Shown piece after piece: positions 49,700-62,950 of a DNA stretch of 64,000 nucleotides. The stretch comes from Nymphaea colorata (taxonomy: Eukaryota > Streptophyta > Magnoliopsida > Nymphaeales > Nymphaeaceae). Each line of letters opens with the position of its first letter. Positions within the stretch are counted from its first letter, which is position 1. The notes under the pieces are model-generated. The model was not told where the DNA came from and ran no database searches. It saw nothing but the letters and a program-made list of their open reading frames with translations. Both the position numbers and the translations under genes were made by a program. The stretch lies in assembly GCF_008831285.2 (NCBI RefSeq), contig NC_045142.1:6021501-6085500 (forward strand), given 5' to 3'.

Positions 49700-51067
49700 T
49701 ATTTATTAAATTTATATATTCATTGTACATATTTTATGTGAATGAGGTTGAGTTTGGCGGCTGACATGGGGCACCATGATTTACTGTTTTGGAAAAGGGG
49801 TAATTTTATATTTTAAAAAAAGATATTTCTTTTTTGGCCTTGTGGGAGGAGTCCTCCTTTTTATCATCAAAGACAATTTAATTGTCTCTATTCTCTAATA
49901 CAGAGTCCTGACGATTTCTATGTTATGTACTAACATGGGAAGGAATGTTCCAACCTTTCAAAGAAGGGTGTTTTGGTAATTTTATAGGATTTTTTTTTTT
50001 GTTTTCCCCTGCTCAATAAAAATATATTTGGATCATTTTCAACCCATAACACATTGTCCCATTAACATGTTAAGGCCATAATATATAATGTGCTTCTTTT
50101 TAGGCATGAAGGATAACATGCTCACATGCATAAAAAAAAAAAAAGGAAAATTGCAAAACAATCAAAAAACACTTCAAGAATATCCTTATCTCCCAACTTA
50201 GAGAAAGTAGTGCTGTAAAAATTGATCAACAAGCAAAGCAGCTGAGTTGGGGAATCAACCAATGCATTGATTTAGCTAAATCAATTGTTGATCAGAATAA
50301 AATGATTTAAAAATAAAAGATAATAGACAAATATATACAGAAAGCAATTCGGAACACAAAATTTGTTAAACTAAAAAAAAAAGAAAAAGAAAAACTGGAC
50401 CATCTGGTTCAAGGAATGATTTGCATTGGCAAAAGACAACACAAAGTCGCTTAATATTGCAATGCAAAATACTTTTGTTTCGCGAAAGCTAGAAATTTTT
50501 CGTGAGGGATGTCAAATTAAAGTTTCTAAATTTTAACTGAAGCCGAAATATTATATTTTAAAATTTGTATATATGACAAATAATTTTTTTAAAAAATTAA
50601 CATAATTTTTTTTTATTTTTTATTTTTGAGATAAAACTACAGCCCGTGCGACCCTCAAAATAAAAGCGTGTCACGCCTCCTTTGTGAAACAAAAACACCC
50701 AAATCGATCATTGGCCTCAACCACCCAAAAGTTGTTTGGTGCACAAAGGTGTAATGTCAGGCAGTAAAACAAAAATGTTTGAATAGAAGCAGTGTCTTGT
50801 AATTTCATCAAAGTCAGGGGTCATAAGGTAACATGTTCAATATAAACTGTTTAACTTTATTTCTGTTCCTTTCAAATCTTCTTTCTCATTCCCTTCTAAC
50901 TCAAGCAAGGAGAGAGGGAAAGCGGTGGTTAACTGGTTGCAGGGCAAGCAGAGAAGGGGAGAGGAGGGGAAGAACGGTGAAAGGTCTGTCCTCTCCCTGC
51001 TTGACCGTGCGATTAGGGTTTTGGAGGTGGGTTTCAAGATTGAGGAGGGAAGGAAGCAGATCCAGCA
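49700..51067. other. TON1 upstream region
   Basis: AT-rich, becoming GC-richer from about 50890, probably the TON1 5' leader. An ATG at 50833 starts an unrelated 108-codon frame that runs through the TON1 start region in another frame; I do not treat it as a gene. Confidence 0.4.
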
Positions 51068-52730
51068 ATGGACGACTACACCAGGGAAATGATGGACCTC
51101 AAAACCCTAGTCACTCGCACCCTCGAGAAGAAGGGCGTCCTTGCCAAGATCCGGGTTAGTCTATAATTTCTTTCTTTTTCTCTCTGTGGCTTCTGCTTGC
51201 ATGCCTAGAATTGTTGAAATGAAAATCATGCCGCGTTTCATTGAGTTGAGTTGAGCTAAGGTAATTTAATTGATTTGAGTTGGATGAAGCTGAGAAATGG
51301 GACGCCTATTTCGTGGAAAGGCTAACGACCTTTTGCAAACTTACGTTGGTTCTACAGCCATAATATGCGCAGAAGTGATTATGCTGATCTGATCTTGAAC
51401 TTAGTGAACCAGACAGAATACATATTCGAAATGTGGAATCTGCGAGAGAATCGTGGATTTGCATGGATACTGAGTTCAGTCTACCTGCAACTGGATGTTT
51501 GTTTTACATGTTTTAGGTTTTCTTGTTCTAGATCCAAGTTCTGGAAGTTGGAGATAGGTAAGCGCGATTGATAAATCTTGGTGTCAAAGTTGAGGCAGGT
51601 TTCTTTGCTCTTTTCAGTTCAGGAATACCTCTGTGATACCATATTAAGCCAAAAGGAGCAAGAGCAAAAATGGTGAAAATTAGGGCATTGAGAAGAAACC
51701 TTACATTCATGTAGAAAAGGTAGTAAATGCTTGTATTTGATTATCTTGTTACGCAATTCCTGTCTGTACCAAGACAGCCTGAAACGTGGCGCATGTACAG
51801 CAGAGTTACTACAGGAAGTCGTGATGCTCAATATTCTATTCACAAACAGTCTTGTCCTAAAATGGTTACATGTGACAAAACTGGTCTACATTTTTGTGTA
51901 AGCATCTGGGCGAAAATTGATATGCGTTTCCTAGCTCTTGGACTGCAACTAATGTGTCTTGGCTTAGTAACTTTTTGTAGCTTACTCTCTTCTCAAGCAT
52001 GGGAAAAAGAAATAATCACGCAATTTGTCCTGTTAGATCTCGTTTCAATAACTTTCGTAGGATTTTAAATCCAATTTTCAAATTAATTTACTGTATTGGG
52101 TGCATTTTTGTCCATTGTTCACTTTTTCACTTTTTTAAATTCTGAAGGTTGATTGTAATTAAAATTTTTCTTGGGCCTAACCTCTTCTCTAGGCTGAGCT
52201 TAGAGCAAGTGTATTTGAGGCCATAGAAGAAGAGGATCGAGCGGTTGAAAGTGAAGACGGTGGACCACCTGCCTTGCTTGGCAGTTGCAATGATCGAGCT
52301 AAGCAGCTACATGCATCAGCATCAGGTTATTTTCTTGTTTAATGTTGTTAGCGTATTTTATTATTTCTAGTTTAATTTAGTATGACATTATGATTTTTTT
52401 TTTAAATTAGGTTTCTGATTCAATAAAGTTGGCAACATGAGGATCATTCTAAAATTTAACTAATATTATGCTTCTTTGAATGATATATAATAGGTGTGTG
52501 TGTGTGTGTAGGAAAAGTCAATGCTGTCATGTGTCGGATGGCTAAAATTTAAAATTTTGTCATTAAAAAACCATAAATTGTTGATAGAGCCACCATAAAC
52601 CATCATCGCACCACAAACCATTGCTAAGTGTCAATCTATTTTTGAAGTTTATCCATCCGACCACAGTAGGTAGACGACAGCATCAAATTGTCATATATAT
52701 ATATATATGCACACACATATATATAAATAA

Positions 52731-52792
<62 letters not shown>

Positions 52793-55700
52793 TAGAGTTT
52801 ACAAAATATGTGGTTTGAGTAAACATAAGTTCATGTCGATTGATCATGGGCCATCCAATTAACTTCATTGATGGTTCAGAAAAGTACTTTTAGTATCTTA
52901 TTTGTTCAAAATCTTGACTAGGCAGCTGACTAGTAGGTTGAGTCGGTTATGTTTTGACTTGCATTTGATGCTAGCAACTAATTGGTTAGGTTAGTTAATT
53001 AGTTGCATAGTAATCAGACAGCTGGTTAATTCCGAACCTACAAATATATACATATTCTTTGTATAGATATATGTGTTTTCTGTATTTAGTTTCATATGGA
53101 TATATGTATTTATTTCTTTATATTCAATGACTTGGGCCTTGTCAGATTGATTAATCCTGATTAGTCTTTTTAGGCTCTTGAACAATCTGTTTCTGACTTT
53201 TGGTTTTGACAAATGACAACTTAGGTTAGTATTAGTTTTTGTGCTGTCTCAGAAAACTTGTCTGAGCCAATATGCACGGCTCATATCTGGCTTTATCAAC
53301 CATTTTAAATTGCTTTAGAATTTAAAATTAGTTTTCAATTTTTTTCTTCATGACTTTATTTGGGTTTGGGCATCAAACAATACGGAGTTGAATCAGCCAT
53401 ACAAAGTTACAAACTAATATGATTATAACCCAAATAGGCCCCACGTGGGCTGATACTTAAAGACCCTTCTATTGGTTACTTACATTGCTGTTGTGAGGGC
53501 CCAATATGGGTTGATACATGACATTGATAACATTGGTGCTCAAAGTGTCACATGTAAATGTTTCTTTTCCAAAAAAGGTTGACAACAACTAATAATTTTG
53601 GCTTTGAAAACGCAACTTTAGAATTTAAACCTGGCACTTTGTGAACCATTATTCAAGTGGGTCATATGGTTCTTAGTTAGTCTTTATATATACTATGAAT
53701 TGAAAAGAAACTGTGATTAGTGAGATCTAAATGGGATTTTGTAGCCAAAAAACAAATGCAATTGATTTTTGAACTCTTGTAAAATCTGATCCATGCTTTG
53801 GATTTCCGTGTTCTTTATGTTTCTGGACATTCCAAATCCATTTGTATGTCTGAATTTGTGAAAGCAACCAAAAAACTGTGGAAATAGCTGATGGCCAGAT
53901 TTCTGGACAGTGAAGTTTAATCAGTATTTACTGAGTGAGGACTGTGTCATTGATATTTTTTGTAGCTCTTCATAAATACAGGTGAGGATATGAATTATTT
54001 TCATACTAAATCTATGATTTTTCGTTTTTGAATTCTGCAATTCTAAACTTCTAGTATTCTAGACACGATGGATATTGATGCTTGGGAGTGACTGTTATAG
54101 CATTTTTCTTTGGAAAATTGGAAATGTTTGTTTGCAATTCATTAAGAAATCAAATGTATTTTGTAGAGGGCCTGCTCCTTTTTGTTTTTTAAATTTGTGG
54201 AGGGGTAATATTTTTTATTGTGAACATGAGTTGGTCAAGCACAAGTACATGACAGTTGTCACACCTATCAATATTTTCTCAATGAACACCTAAGAACCCA
54301 TGAGAGATTTGATGATAAGTTCATGTTTGTTTTTCTTAGCTTTTGGCAGATACATCTCCTAATATGTTTTTGAAATAAAATCATGATTAGCTTGTACTCT
54401 TGGGCTATAATATTCTCTTTGATCATTATGGCACTTCCTTTGGGACTGAGCCCTCAGTTTTCCTGAAAGATATCTTCCCCTGATTGGACCTCTGGTAAGT
54501 GGGTTCACATTCACTTTTCCATACCATGTTATCTGCTTGAGCAACATATAAAGAAATGGTATGAGATTGTGAATCTTTTTTGGATTAGACATTCATGGCA
54601 TGGTGGTTTACACACAGAGTGCGAGCAAGGAGGATATTTAAAGGGCAGAAAGAAAACATGTTGCTCATACCTGAAAGGTCCTGATTGAGGCATGACTAAA
54701 ATTGAATAGGACGAGGAAAGGCATTCTGTCATTAGGTTGCCACGGACTTGAAAACTGTTGCATAGAGCATATCAACTTCCATGCTTTTCTACTGAAGATT
54801 CTCTATCTTCTATGTCTCTATTTTGTAACCATTCTCATGATGGTTTCTTGTCAGTGTGGTCCCTTCTTTCATTCGAGATTAAAGTAAATATTCCCATTCA
54901 CTAATTTGAGAACTAAAGTTGGAGAAGTAGATGGTTTGGTAAAGAACTTGGGACTCGTGTATGTAAGAAATATAAGAATATGGAAGGAGAGGTTTCATAA
55001 AAGTATAAGATAGACCAATGAAAACAAATAATCCAGATGTGGTTGCTGCAGGTGATTGGTGAAAATTATATGTCCTGGCAGCATTTTCTCCATGTGTATT
55101 TAGTATTTCTTTTTAAAAGCTTGTCAAATTTGATATGGATTACTTTGGCTACGATATGCTTCGGTACATATTTTTGCTCCGAAGTTTTCAGTATCCTGCT
55201 GTATTATACTTTCCTACTTTCTGTTCCACTATGAGTTGAGGGTCTGGTATTTGCTTTCCTTAACAAGTCTGCTAAGTGGATTTTATTTATGATATGCAGG
55301 AAGGCTGTTAACTGCATTGATTTGTGAATACTTGGAATGGGCTCAACTAAATCATACTTTAAAAGTTTATTTGCCAGAATGTAATTTGGTGAGTGAATAA
55401 AATTTCTTTGCTTGCAAGAGTTGACGCAAGTTCTTACATGTCATCCTTCACTTTGTGTTACCATAAAAAACCTTGTTTATTTTGAATTTCTCATGATAAA
55501 TTTGCCGACTTTTCTTCCTGGTTTTTTGACAAGATATTAAAATTTAAGCCTCTTTTTGGTTCTTGTTTTTTGGATGTCATGTATGTGATAAATTAATTTA
55601 TTTGTAAATTGAAATTTCAAATTTTAATGCATTGTTGAATACATTCAGTCTGGGGAACGGTTAAATTGTATTTGGAAGGAAGAGTTTAGCATTCCTTTTA

Positions 55701-58700
55701 AACATTAACCCTTCCTCCTAAATGACATGGCACCATTCCTCATTGGTCTTACCTATGCTACTAAGCAGTATAATATCTTACTGATTTTTATTATGGCAAA
55801 ATCTTTAAAACCATTTCAAGCATTCATAAGCACTGATACTTTTTTGAGGTAAAATTGATTTTTAAAATCTCCCAGATATTTTCCCTGGCCAAGAAATTCC
55901 TGAAAAATTATTGCTTTCCATTGTGTCTTTCATATTTCCTTATTGCTGCTTCATTTTCAGCCAAAGGATTTCTGGAAGGCTGAGCTAAGGGACAAATTTG
56001 GTAACATTGATTCAAAAGGTGGAGAAAGTGGTCCTTTGCTACTGGATGTACTTGAAGGGTTTTTGAAGCATGAGGTTTTGCACCTTCTTTCCCCAGCTTA
56101 ATATGCTCTTTCATGGTATTGCTGTTGTGAATCAAGGGTACAGGAAAAGTATGGTTTTCTGAGCAGAAATATTTGTGTAATAGTTGTTGCTTATCTGTAC
56201 CTATATAATGTAATTAATTGCTCAGTCGTACTCCTGTAATTATGTACATAGGAAATGATTTCAAGTTCCACAAAAGGGTATTCTTTTGATAGTGGATCAT
56301 GAGGCTCTTGTCAAAAGCCTTCTTGAAAGTGTGGTTACAAATGTGTAGTTGATGGTGCCAAATTGGCTGTTCTGTCTGTAATCTTTTCTCATACAACTAG
56401 AATTGCCTTGTTCCAGCATGTCAGGGACATTCCATTTGACACTTCTTCCAAAGCCCCTTATATTTGAAATCTTATTTAGGACTTAAGAAAATGGTTGTAT
56501 CATCTCATACTTTCAGCCGAATCCCTGTGACCCAGTACCAAAGCAGGCTATTCTCAAATGTCTAATTCATTTCTCAAGTAGCCCTGGATACTGTTCCAAG
56601 TAGAATATTTCAATTTTCTAAGATAACTGTTTTGCTCAAAGGAGAAAATAATGGACTTTTTTGCTAAGCCAGATAATGAGATCTTTGTCTCTGATTATCA
56701 ACCGGTGGTACTAGGTAGTGAACATGATCTAGGCTTGATTTACTGGCCTGGTATATCTTCAGTTGGGACACTAGTCAGTCCTTTTGGATGAGAGGATTTA
56801 ATTCACATGTTGGATTTTGCTGCAATACATAGTTCCTTGTAATCCATAAAGCACCAAACTGTCATTAAACGATCTTCAGATATGGTGCCAAAGCTGTTTG
56901 TAAAGTATTGAATGGCCAAGAATCAGTTTCTTATTCAGCACTTTCTCTCAGTTAAACTGGATGCCTGGTCAACCAATTTGTTACTGGTTGGGACAGGCAT
57001 AAGATTTCCAAACAAATCCACATTGGCTGGATTAAGTGCTTCGCCTCGTGCTTGCTAGGTGCATTGTCCACCATTTCAGATTCTCTTGAGTTGAGATTTT
57101 GTCTAGCGAGAGGCCACTTAATATCTTTTCTCTAGGCAAACGGGTCGTTTCCAAATGCATTCTAGAGAAAAAATTGATAGTGTGGAGTAATGTTAGCCAG
57201 TGTCACCATTCTCCACATGCAAAATGCCTGCTTGTAGAGAAAAGATGTTCCATTCCATGATAGACTTGAGCTCAAAAATCAGTGGAATTAATGGTGGACG
57301 TGGTGGTAGGTTGCACATTAATAAAACAGGTATGGTCGATAGATACTGTTGGCAATTCTTCAAGTGTAGCAGCAAAGTCATCCTTCTGAGAGTTGATTAG
57401 ATTTTCTCTGTTCTTTCTAACATGTTATGTGTAAAAAAGCCTCTTCCATGAAAAGATGGTTGCTGAAATACATAGGACATCATCTGAATCTACTGCTATT
57501 GTCAGCATATGCTTTATCCACGATCTTTCTTGTTCATGAGTTATCTATTTTACCTTTAAACTGTGGGCTGTTCAACAGGTATCCTCCCAAGGACGGGGAA
57601 CTGTTAGAAAAATACCTGTCTCAGAAGCAGAGGCACTTACTGCCATTGAATCAAGGACCATGAGAAGACCTGTTTCTTCATCCATTGCTGGTGGTTTGCC
57701 TCCATTGGGAAGGTATTATTCCCCTTGCAATCAAAATGCCTTGATACCTTCTTTTGTATCTTCACTGTTCTAATTTTTTACTTAAATTGCATCAGCAGGC
57801 ATATTCCTGTCTCACAACCGTCTGGTAAGTTAGAATAAATCCTTTTGCCAATTTACTGAACAGTTTGACATTTTTTTTACTCTTCTCATGTTTCTAGAGT
57901 TTCTGGATCTTTCAGATAGGAGACCGAGCTCTTCTGTTGCTGGTTATAGAAAAGATGATTATGGTTGGAGATATGACAATGATGAGCTGTCAGAGGAAGT
58001 TCTCCGAGCTTCAAATGCTTTAGAAAATATCCAACTTGACAGAAAAGCACGGAATTTGACATCGTCATGGAGGTAGGAATCAAGCTTCGAAACTTCATTT
58101 TTTCCTGCTTGTTTTGGCTAAATGCTGCTCTGTATGTACTGATTGCTTTGTTGCAAGTAAATGATAGAAGTGTTCTCTCTATTTACATTCCTAATGAAAA
58201 GGGCTAGATCTGGGTCAAGTTCTAATCAGATTCATAAATGTCAAAGTTGGGCCGGTGGCTGGGCCCCTGTGCATTCATATTCTTTCTCTATAATGTCCAT
58301 TTTATGCTTATGACATGTTTTTAAAGAGGTGGGCTAGCAAAGGACCACTGAATGCTGGCTAGTCTTTGGGCTTTCTTTTCATATGAAGTCCCTTTTTCTG
58401 TTGAGGCATCCATGTAGCTAATATTGTATTGCCTGTCTGGTTTTCATCATTTGAGCTTTAAATTTTTGTATTGCTCAGCTGTTTCTTTTAGAAACTATCA
58501 TTGACATTTTCTTTGACACCATCATTCTGCTTCTCTGAGAAAGGTTGGCAATTCACATTGTATTGAATTTTGAGTCTAATGCAACCGTTTCAATTTCTTT
58601 TGTCTATCAAACAACTATATACTCTGTTACCTTTATGTGAATCCGGTGCCTTTGACAATCCTTGCTTAATGAGCCTTGTGTAGTTCTGAGTTAGGGCTAA

Positions 58701-58773
58701 TTGATCTCATTGCAGGCATGCTGGGGATGGAATCTCCGAGGATGATGTTCACCCAGATCGAGACCACCTCTGA
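51068..58773 (+). CDS. TON1: TONNEAU1 (TON1), LisH protein of cortical microtubule arrays
   Basis: Plant relative of the animal centrosomal protein FOP. In known plants it acts with TRM proteins and a PP2A B'' subunit at the cell cortex, needed for the preprophase band and ordered cortical microtubules. Exons: 51068-51154, 52193-52325, 55300-55388, 55961-56074, 57579-57712, 57799-57824, 57898-58072, 58716-58773. They total 816 nt, 271 residues plus TGA, in frame throughout. The N-terminus MDDYTREMMDLKTLVTRTLE is the family signature. LisH segment at about residues 74-103 (RLLTALICEYLEWAQLNHTL), then GPLLLDVLEGFLKHE. The C-terminal part includes SSVAGYRKDDYGWRYDNDEL and LENIQLDRKARNLTSSWR. Length is close to the roughly 260-residue Arabidopsis proteins. 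Exon 6 is only 26 nt. The 3 kb intron 2 holds a TA tract. Confidence 0.96.
52692..52795. repeat. TA-rich microsatellite in TON1 intron 2
   Basis: TA runs with CA and TAAA interruptions, ending in gagagagatagag. A separate (GT)n run sits at about 52494-52511. Confidence 0.93.
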
Positions 58774-60350
58774 TGGTTGTTACTTACCGTATGTTTGATT
58801 TCCTCGACGCGTTTTGGCCTTTTCTTCTTTTGATGCACAAATCTGTGACGTGTCTTCTTTATCATGTTGTATTTCACGCAAGGAAACAGTTCTCTTTCCC
58901 TCATTTTGTAGTCTTCTCTTCCCTCTAACTAACTAGATTTTGTCAGTTCATGCTTCGGGCTTTGTAATTGGACCTAGAAAATCTGATTGGGATGAAGTAC
59001 ATGTATCACGCTTACTGTTGATAGTCGTTAGCTAGGTGTTTGCGGATGTCATTTTCATGTAAATGTGGCATTTCTGAATCAACAAAAGAGTGATTATTTA
59101 CTGCCTTCTGCATTTTGCATATTGGCGTTGGTTTTTTTCTGCATTTTGCGTTTGGAGGTACTTCTTTCAGGAACGAGCGGAGGCGGTTTTTGTTTATTAT
59201 ATGAAGACCGAGCATTATAGGGATGAGGATGGCTGAATGCAAAGGGACAGGTGGTGTCCCACTCTGCTTTGTCATGTGTATAGATTTAAACACCACGTGA
59301 AGACGCCATGGGTGCAGTGTAGAGAGCCAGAAGGATTGGTGATGGCTGCCAGACCAATGGTGTCTCAGATTATCATGCATATTACTCTGCGCGTAAAGCT
59401 AATGCTTTGTGTACCTTTTGACACGGATGGACCTGTAGGGTTTTAAGTTCCATTGATTAGTCTGGAATGGACTTTCTTTTTCCCTTTAACATTAAAAAAA
59501 GGGGGATTTTTCAGAAGCACATTTAAATAATTGGCGGCAATTAAAAATCATGTTACAGTTTTCATATTGTTGAAAGTCATCTGAGCTTTTGCACTATTAA
59601 TAAAAAGCAAAACATTTTTTTGGTTTACCCTAAGTTGTCACTTAGTTAAGCTTGTGTTACTGTCAAAAAACTAAATGCCCTTTAAGACAAATTTGGAGTT
59701 ATTTGATTTTTGTTCATATTCAATGTAAGCTTCCTGTTTTTTTTTTTCTTGATGTTAGAAAGTTATTCTGGAACAACTTGACCCCGCCTACGTTAGGCAA
59801 GAAAACCAGACTAAAAATGTACACCTACATGTTTCGAGCTTAATGTCAGCTCGTTGATCCATTTATGACAACTGACTTCAGTACAAAACATGGTTTTGCA
59901 GAAGATCTATGGAAAAATTTAATCTTTTTACTAGAGGAGCTTCTAATTATTTGACCGGTTTGTGAAATGCATTTGAACCTAAAAAGTGGTTGTCGTACTA
60001 TATTTTTCTTACTGAATCACTCTTAGAATGATGTGCACAAGATTAGATTATACAAAATGAGTGGTCTTGTCTCTTGTTTTGATGCTGGACGCAAATAGTC
60101 TCCCTCTCAGATGTACTGAGATAGTGAGAATTAGTTTTCCACTTTTATGAAGTAATTTGAGAAAGAAGGTAACATGCATTATCTCTTATTCTTTTGCAAA
60201 TAGAGTTGTGAAAGGATATGTTTCTCCATTCTGTGAGAATCGTTATCCCGCCGTATCCATCTTTGCTCAGCGATCTTTGGCGAACTTCTTTGTCACTTGG
60301 GTATAATCCTTAAGTGATTTATATTAATTTTCTTTCATTGACAGCCAGAG
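58774..60350. other. TON1 3' flank
   Basis: It includes the likely 3' UTR and AT-rich DNA. Open frames at about 59012-59446 lie on both strands over the same bases and resemble nothing known. Confidence 0.4.
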
Positions 60351-60385
60351 CCAGGTTCCTCACTTGTAGATGAAGTGCACAGGAA

Positions 60386-60440
60386 CGCGCATGCATTGCA
60401 TGCATGTAGAATCATGCATACTTACGTCTGCATGTGCGAT
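60386..60440. promoter_or_regulatory. Cluster of RY-type CATGCA motifs
   Basis: The run gcgcatgcattgcatgcatg, then atcatgcatac and ctgcatgtg, gives several overlapping CATGCA/TGCATG motifs in 55 bp. In plants these are bound by B3 factors such as ABI3/FUS3. No gene start is identified nearby, so a regulatory role is only a possibility. Confidence 0.3.
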
Positions 60441-61035
60441 CATGGGTACAAATGTCTCAAGGTTGACGGTTTTTTCCTCTCTCTCTCTCTCTGAGGTCAA
60501 CCGGCAAGTGGCGGGTTGAATTGAAGTTTATTCAATTAAAAAAGAATTTTCTCGAGCCTCGACAAGCGCCAAGGTGTGCTTGCTTCAACTTTTCTTTTTT
60601 CCGGTAGAGATCTTGTTTGACTGGGTGGGACGAGCACCGCTAAGCGATGCTTTTCACTGAAAAGAATTGAAGCAGCCGGCCGGTGCCCTACTTTTTCTCT
60701 GTGCGAATGGCAGCATCGCTGCAATCGGTGCTACTTTTCCTCTGCATATGTTCCGCGGCCATTTTTCATTAATTAAAAGGAGAGGACGTCGGAAGGTGTC
60801 TGGCGTTAGTGTTTGGTGGAAAGCGGGGGGGCCGTTGCTGCACTCTGCCTACCAGTTGCTGAATAAAAATTGCGGCGTCGTTGGCTTGTGCCCACCAACA
60901 TCCGATGAATAAAGAATGGTGGGGGGCGGCGCCGACTGAATCTGCCACCCAATACTTTCCGACAGTAGCGCCGACGCCCTGCCGTCAACCGATTTTCGGA
61001 TGGAGGTCGGTTTGGATAAGTAGGCATTGGGTAGG
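60441..61035. other. GC-richer gene-free DNA
   Basis: Mixed composition with G-runs (aagcgggggggcc, gtggggggcggcgcc). Overlapping short frames on both strands; none recognised. Confidence 0.4.
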
Positions 61036-61390
61036 ATGTCAACGAATCATATTTCGATTTGGATTTGAAGTCAAATATAAAATTAAAAAAATTTATATCT
61101 GAATCTGAAATCTGCATTCACAATCCAAATCCAATTTGAATCTGAACTTTATATTCACATCTGATTTCAAATCCAAATTTTTACTAATTTTCAACATATA
61201 AGAACATTAGATAGAGGCTGTTTGTCTACAAAATAAGTACGATATGAATCCGTATTTGTATTCGTATCCGAAGATTGAATATTTAGGTATATCTGAATCT
61301 GATTTTGATGTCTTAATTGGATTTTTTTTTCTATATTTGATTTTTTTAGATAGGTTCAGTCGGATATAAATCAGATATATTAAGGTAATG
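61036..61390. mobile_element. Truncated relative of the mariner-like MITE
   Basis: It starts taggatgtcaacgaatcatatttcgatttgg, resembling the left end of the 30031 element, and has the same interior style of gaatctgaat/ggatttgaa words. No matching right end was found. Confidence 0.4.
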
Positions 61391-62444
61391 ATGCGATGCT
61401 GAAGGCATTGGGCCACTGGTCCCTGCACATTGTAGGGAACTAGATCGATCCGGACCGGGTTATCTCCTTACAAGCAAGACCGAATAATTCGGTCAACTGG
61501 TCAAGTACTCAATTTTTTTCTATTATCTTATACTCTCGTACGTTATTTTGCTTTATTTTATCAATTAGCTGATGATTGAATAAGTTTGTTTGAAATCCAA
61601 ATTAGCATTTGATGGATGTAAAGTTTGCATTTCTCAATAAAAAATTGAAAATGAAGAAATTTATATGAAACAACCAGAGAGTTATGTTTCTAAAGGACAA
61701 GAGCGTAAAACTTGCATTTTCAAACGATCCATTTATAAACTAAAACAATCAGCCAAACGGTTAGTTTGACATACTTGATGTGGACTATTGTTTATATATA
61801 AAACGTCAGAAGAAGATTTTGTAATTCTCTCTTTATATGTAAACCACATTTTGTTGGCTTGCAACAATATGAAGATGTTTAAAGTCTATGAAGGACTGAC
61901 TGTCTATTCATTTTGAAATGAAAGCCATGTGTGAAGAAACATTAAATTTGAGAATCGAAATTAAAAGAGAACACTAAAAAACTTTTTGCTCTGTCACAAG
62001 AGTCTTATATCATGAAGATCTTAAAATGTTTTGAAATGAAAGGCTGCAAGCCCATTGACACTCCAATCACTAAATATGATAAATTCAGCCTTGAATTGTA
62101 TCCTAAAACACTATAACAGATAAAGTGTATATCCAAAGTTTCATATTCTAGTGCTTTAGGTAGCCTAATGTATTAATGATAGACACCTGACCTGATATAT
62201 GTCATGTGATTGGCATGGTCAGCTGGTATTAGTCAAATCCTGAATATAGACATTAGAAAGTCATGAAAATGATTATGCAACACTCAAAAGATGTAAAAAA
62301 CCATGGTGGAGATATACACAAAATGAAATATATAAATGCAAATTGGGGTGGTGATCTAGATGAATGCAAAGCAACGACCGATTATATATTCTTAGTGAAC
62401 TGATGAACTATAGTTTAATATAGCAAGAAATGGACATGTGTAAC

Positions 62445-62628
62445 CAGAGGCAGAGCCAGAATTTTCTTTAGGAGCGGGCCGACAATCCAACATCTAAATC
62501 TGGGTAGGGCCAACTGAATTCAAATCCAAAAAATACATGGTGCAATTAAAAAATTTTATTTTTTTCAATGTAATTTTTTTTTTATTGGCCGGGGTGGGGC
62601 CATGGCCTAGGCCCCCCATCCGCCCCTG
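62445..62628. mobile_element. hAT-type MITE, copy 2 (184 bp), inside the copia remnant
   Basis: Ends CAGAGGCAGA and TCCGCCCCTG (left end slightly decayed), with the interior shared with 23245-23424 (gccatggcctagg, tacatngtgcaattaaaaaa). Perfect 8 bp duplication TGTGTAAC at 62437-62444 and 62629-62636. It inserted after the copia element had arrived. Confidence 0.93.
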
Positions 62629-62772
62629 TGTGTAACCTTGTCGACTATGGAAGCAGAAGAATTTGTGGTTAACTTAACGACAATACAAGAATGTATTTGG
62701 TTAAGGAGACTATGTAAGTATTTTAGAATAGTTCCTGATGTAGCCGCCCCTGTGTGTAACATTGTCGGCTAT
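62620..62772. repeat. 29 bp duplication of the MITE right end plus flank
   Basis: 62620-62648 (ccgcccctgtgtgtaaccttg, then tcgactat) recurs at 62744-62772 with two differences. The copied unit spans the MITE terminus, its target duplication and adjacent copia DNA. Confidence 0.9.
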
Positions 62773-62950
62773 AACCGCACATGCAAAAAAATCTCAAATT
62801 TCATAATAAAACAAAACACATAGACACTAGGTGCAAATATGTGACATTAGATCAAAAGAAAAGGTCGTGTTAGAGTTTATACATAAATCATGAGATGGTG
62901 GCTAATCTATTCACAAATCCAATAATGACTTGTATTTGAAGCATATAAAG

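Larger units (their letters stand above)
61960..62950 (+). pseudogene. Decayed Ty1/copia reverse transcriptase-RNase H
   Basis: Successive frames match the 3' half of copia pol: a segment like SQESYIMKILKCFEMKGCKPIDTP (about 61996-62065), then SSALGSLMY (about 62148-62172), GGDLDECKATTDYIF (about 62348-62392), LSTMEAEEFVVN and CIWLRRLCK (about 62638-62715), KYVTLDQKK (about 62837-62863), and HEMVANLFTNP (about 62890-62922, the usual VAD-FTKP motif). Many stops and frame changes break it, and conserved positions are altered, so it is inactive. A hAT MITE interrupts it at 62445-62628. No LTR or upstream gag/integrase was identified. Confidence 0.85.

Noticed and set aside
50833-51159. 108-codon plus frame over the TON1 start
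   Set aside because: Out of frame with the well-conserved MDDYTREMMDLK start of TON1; no similarity to known proteins.
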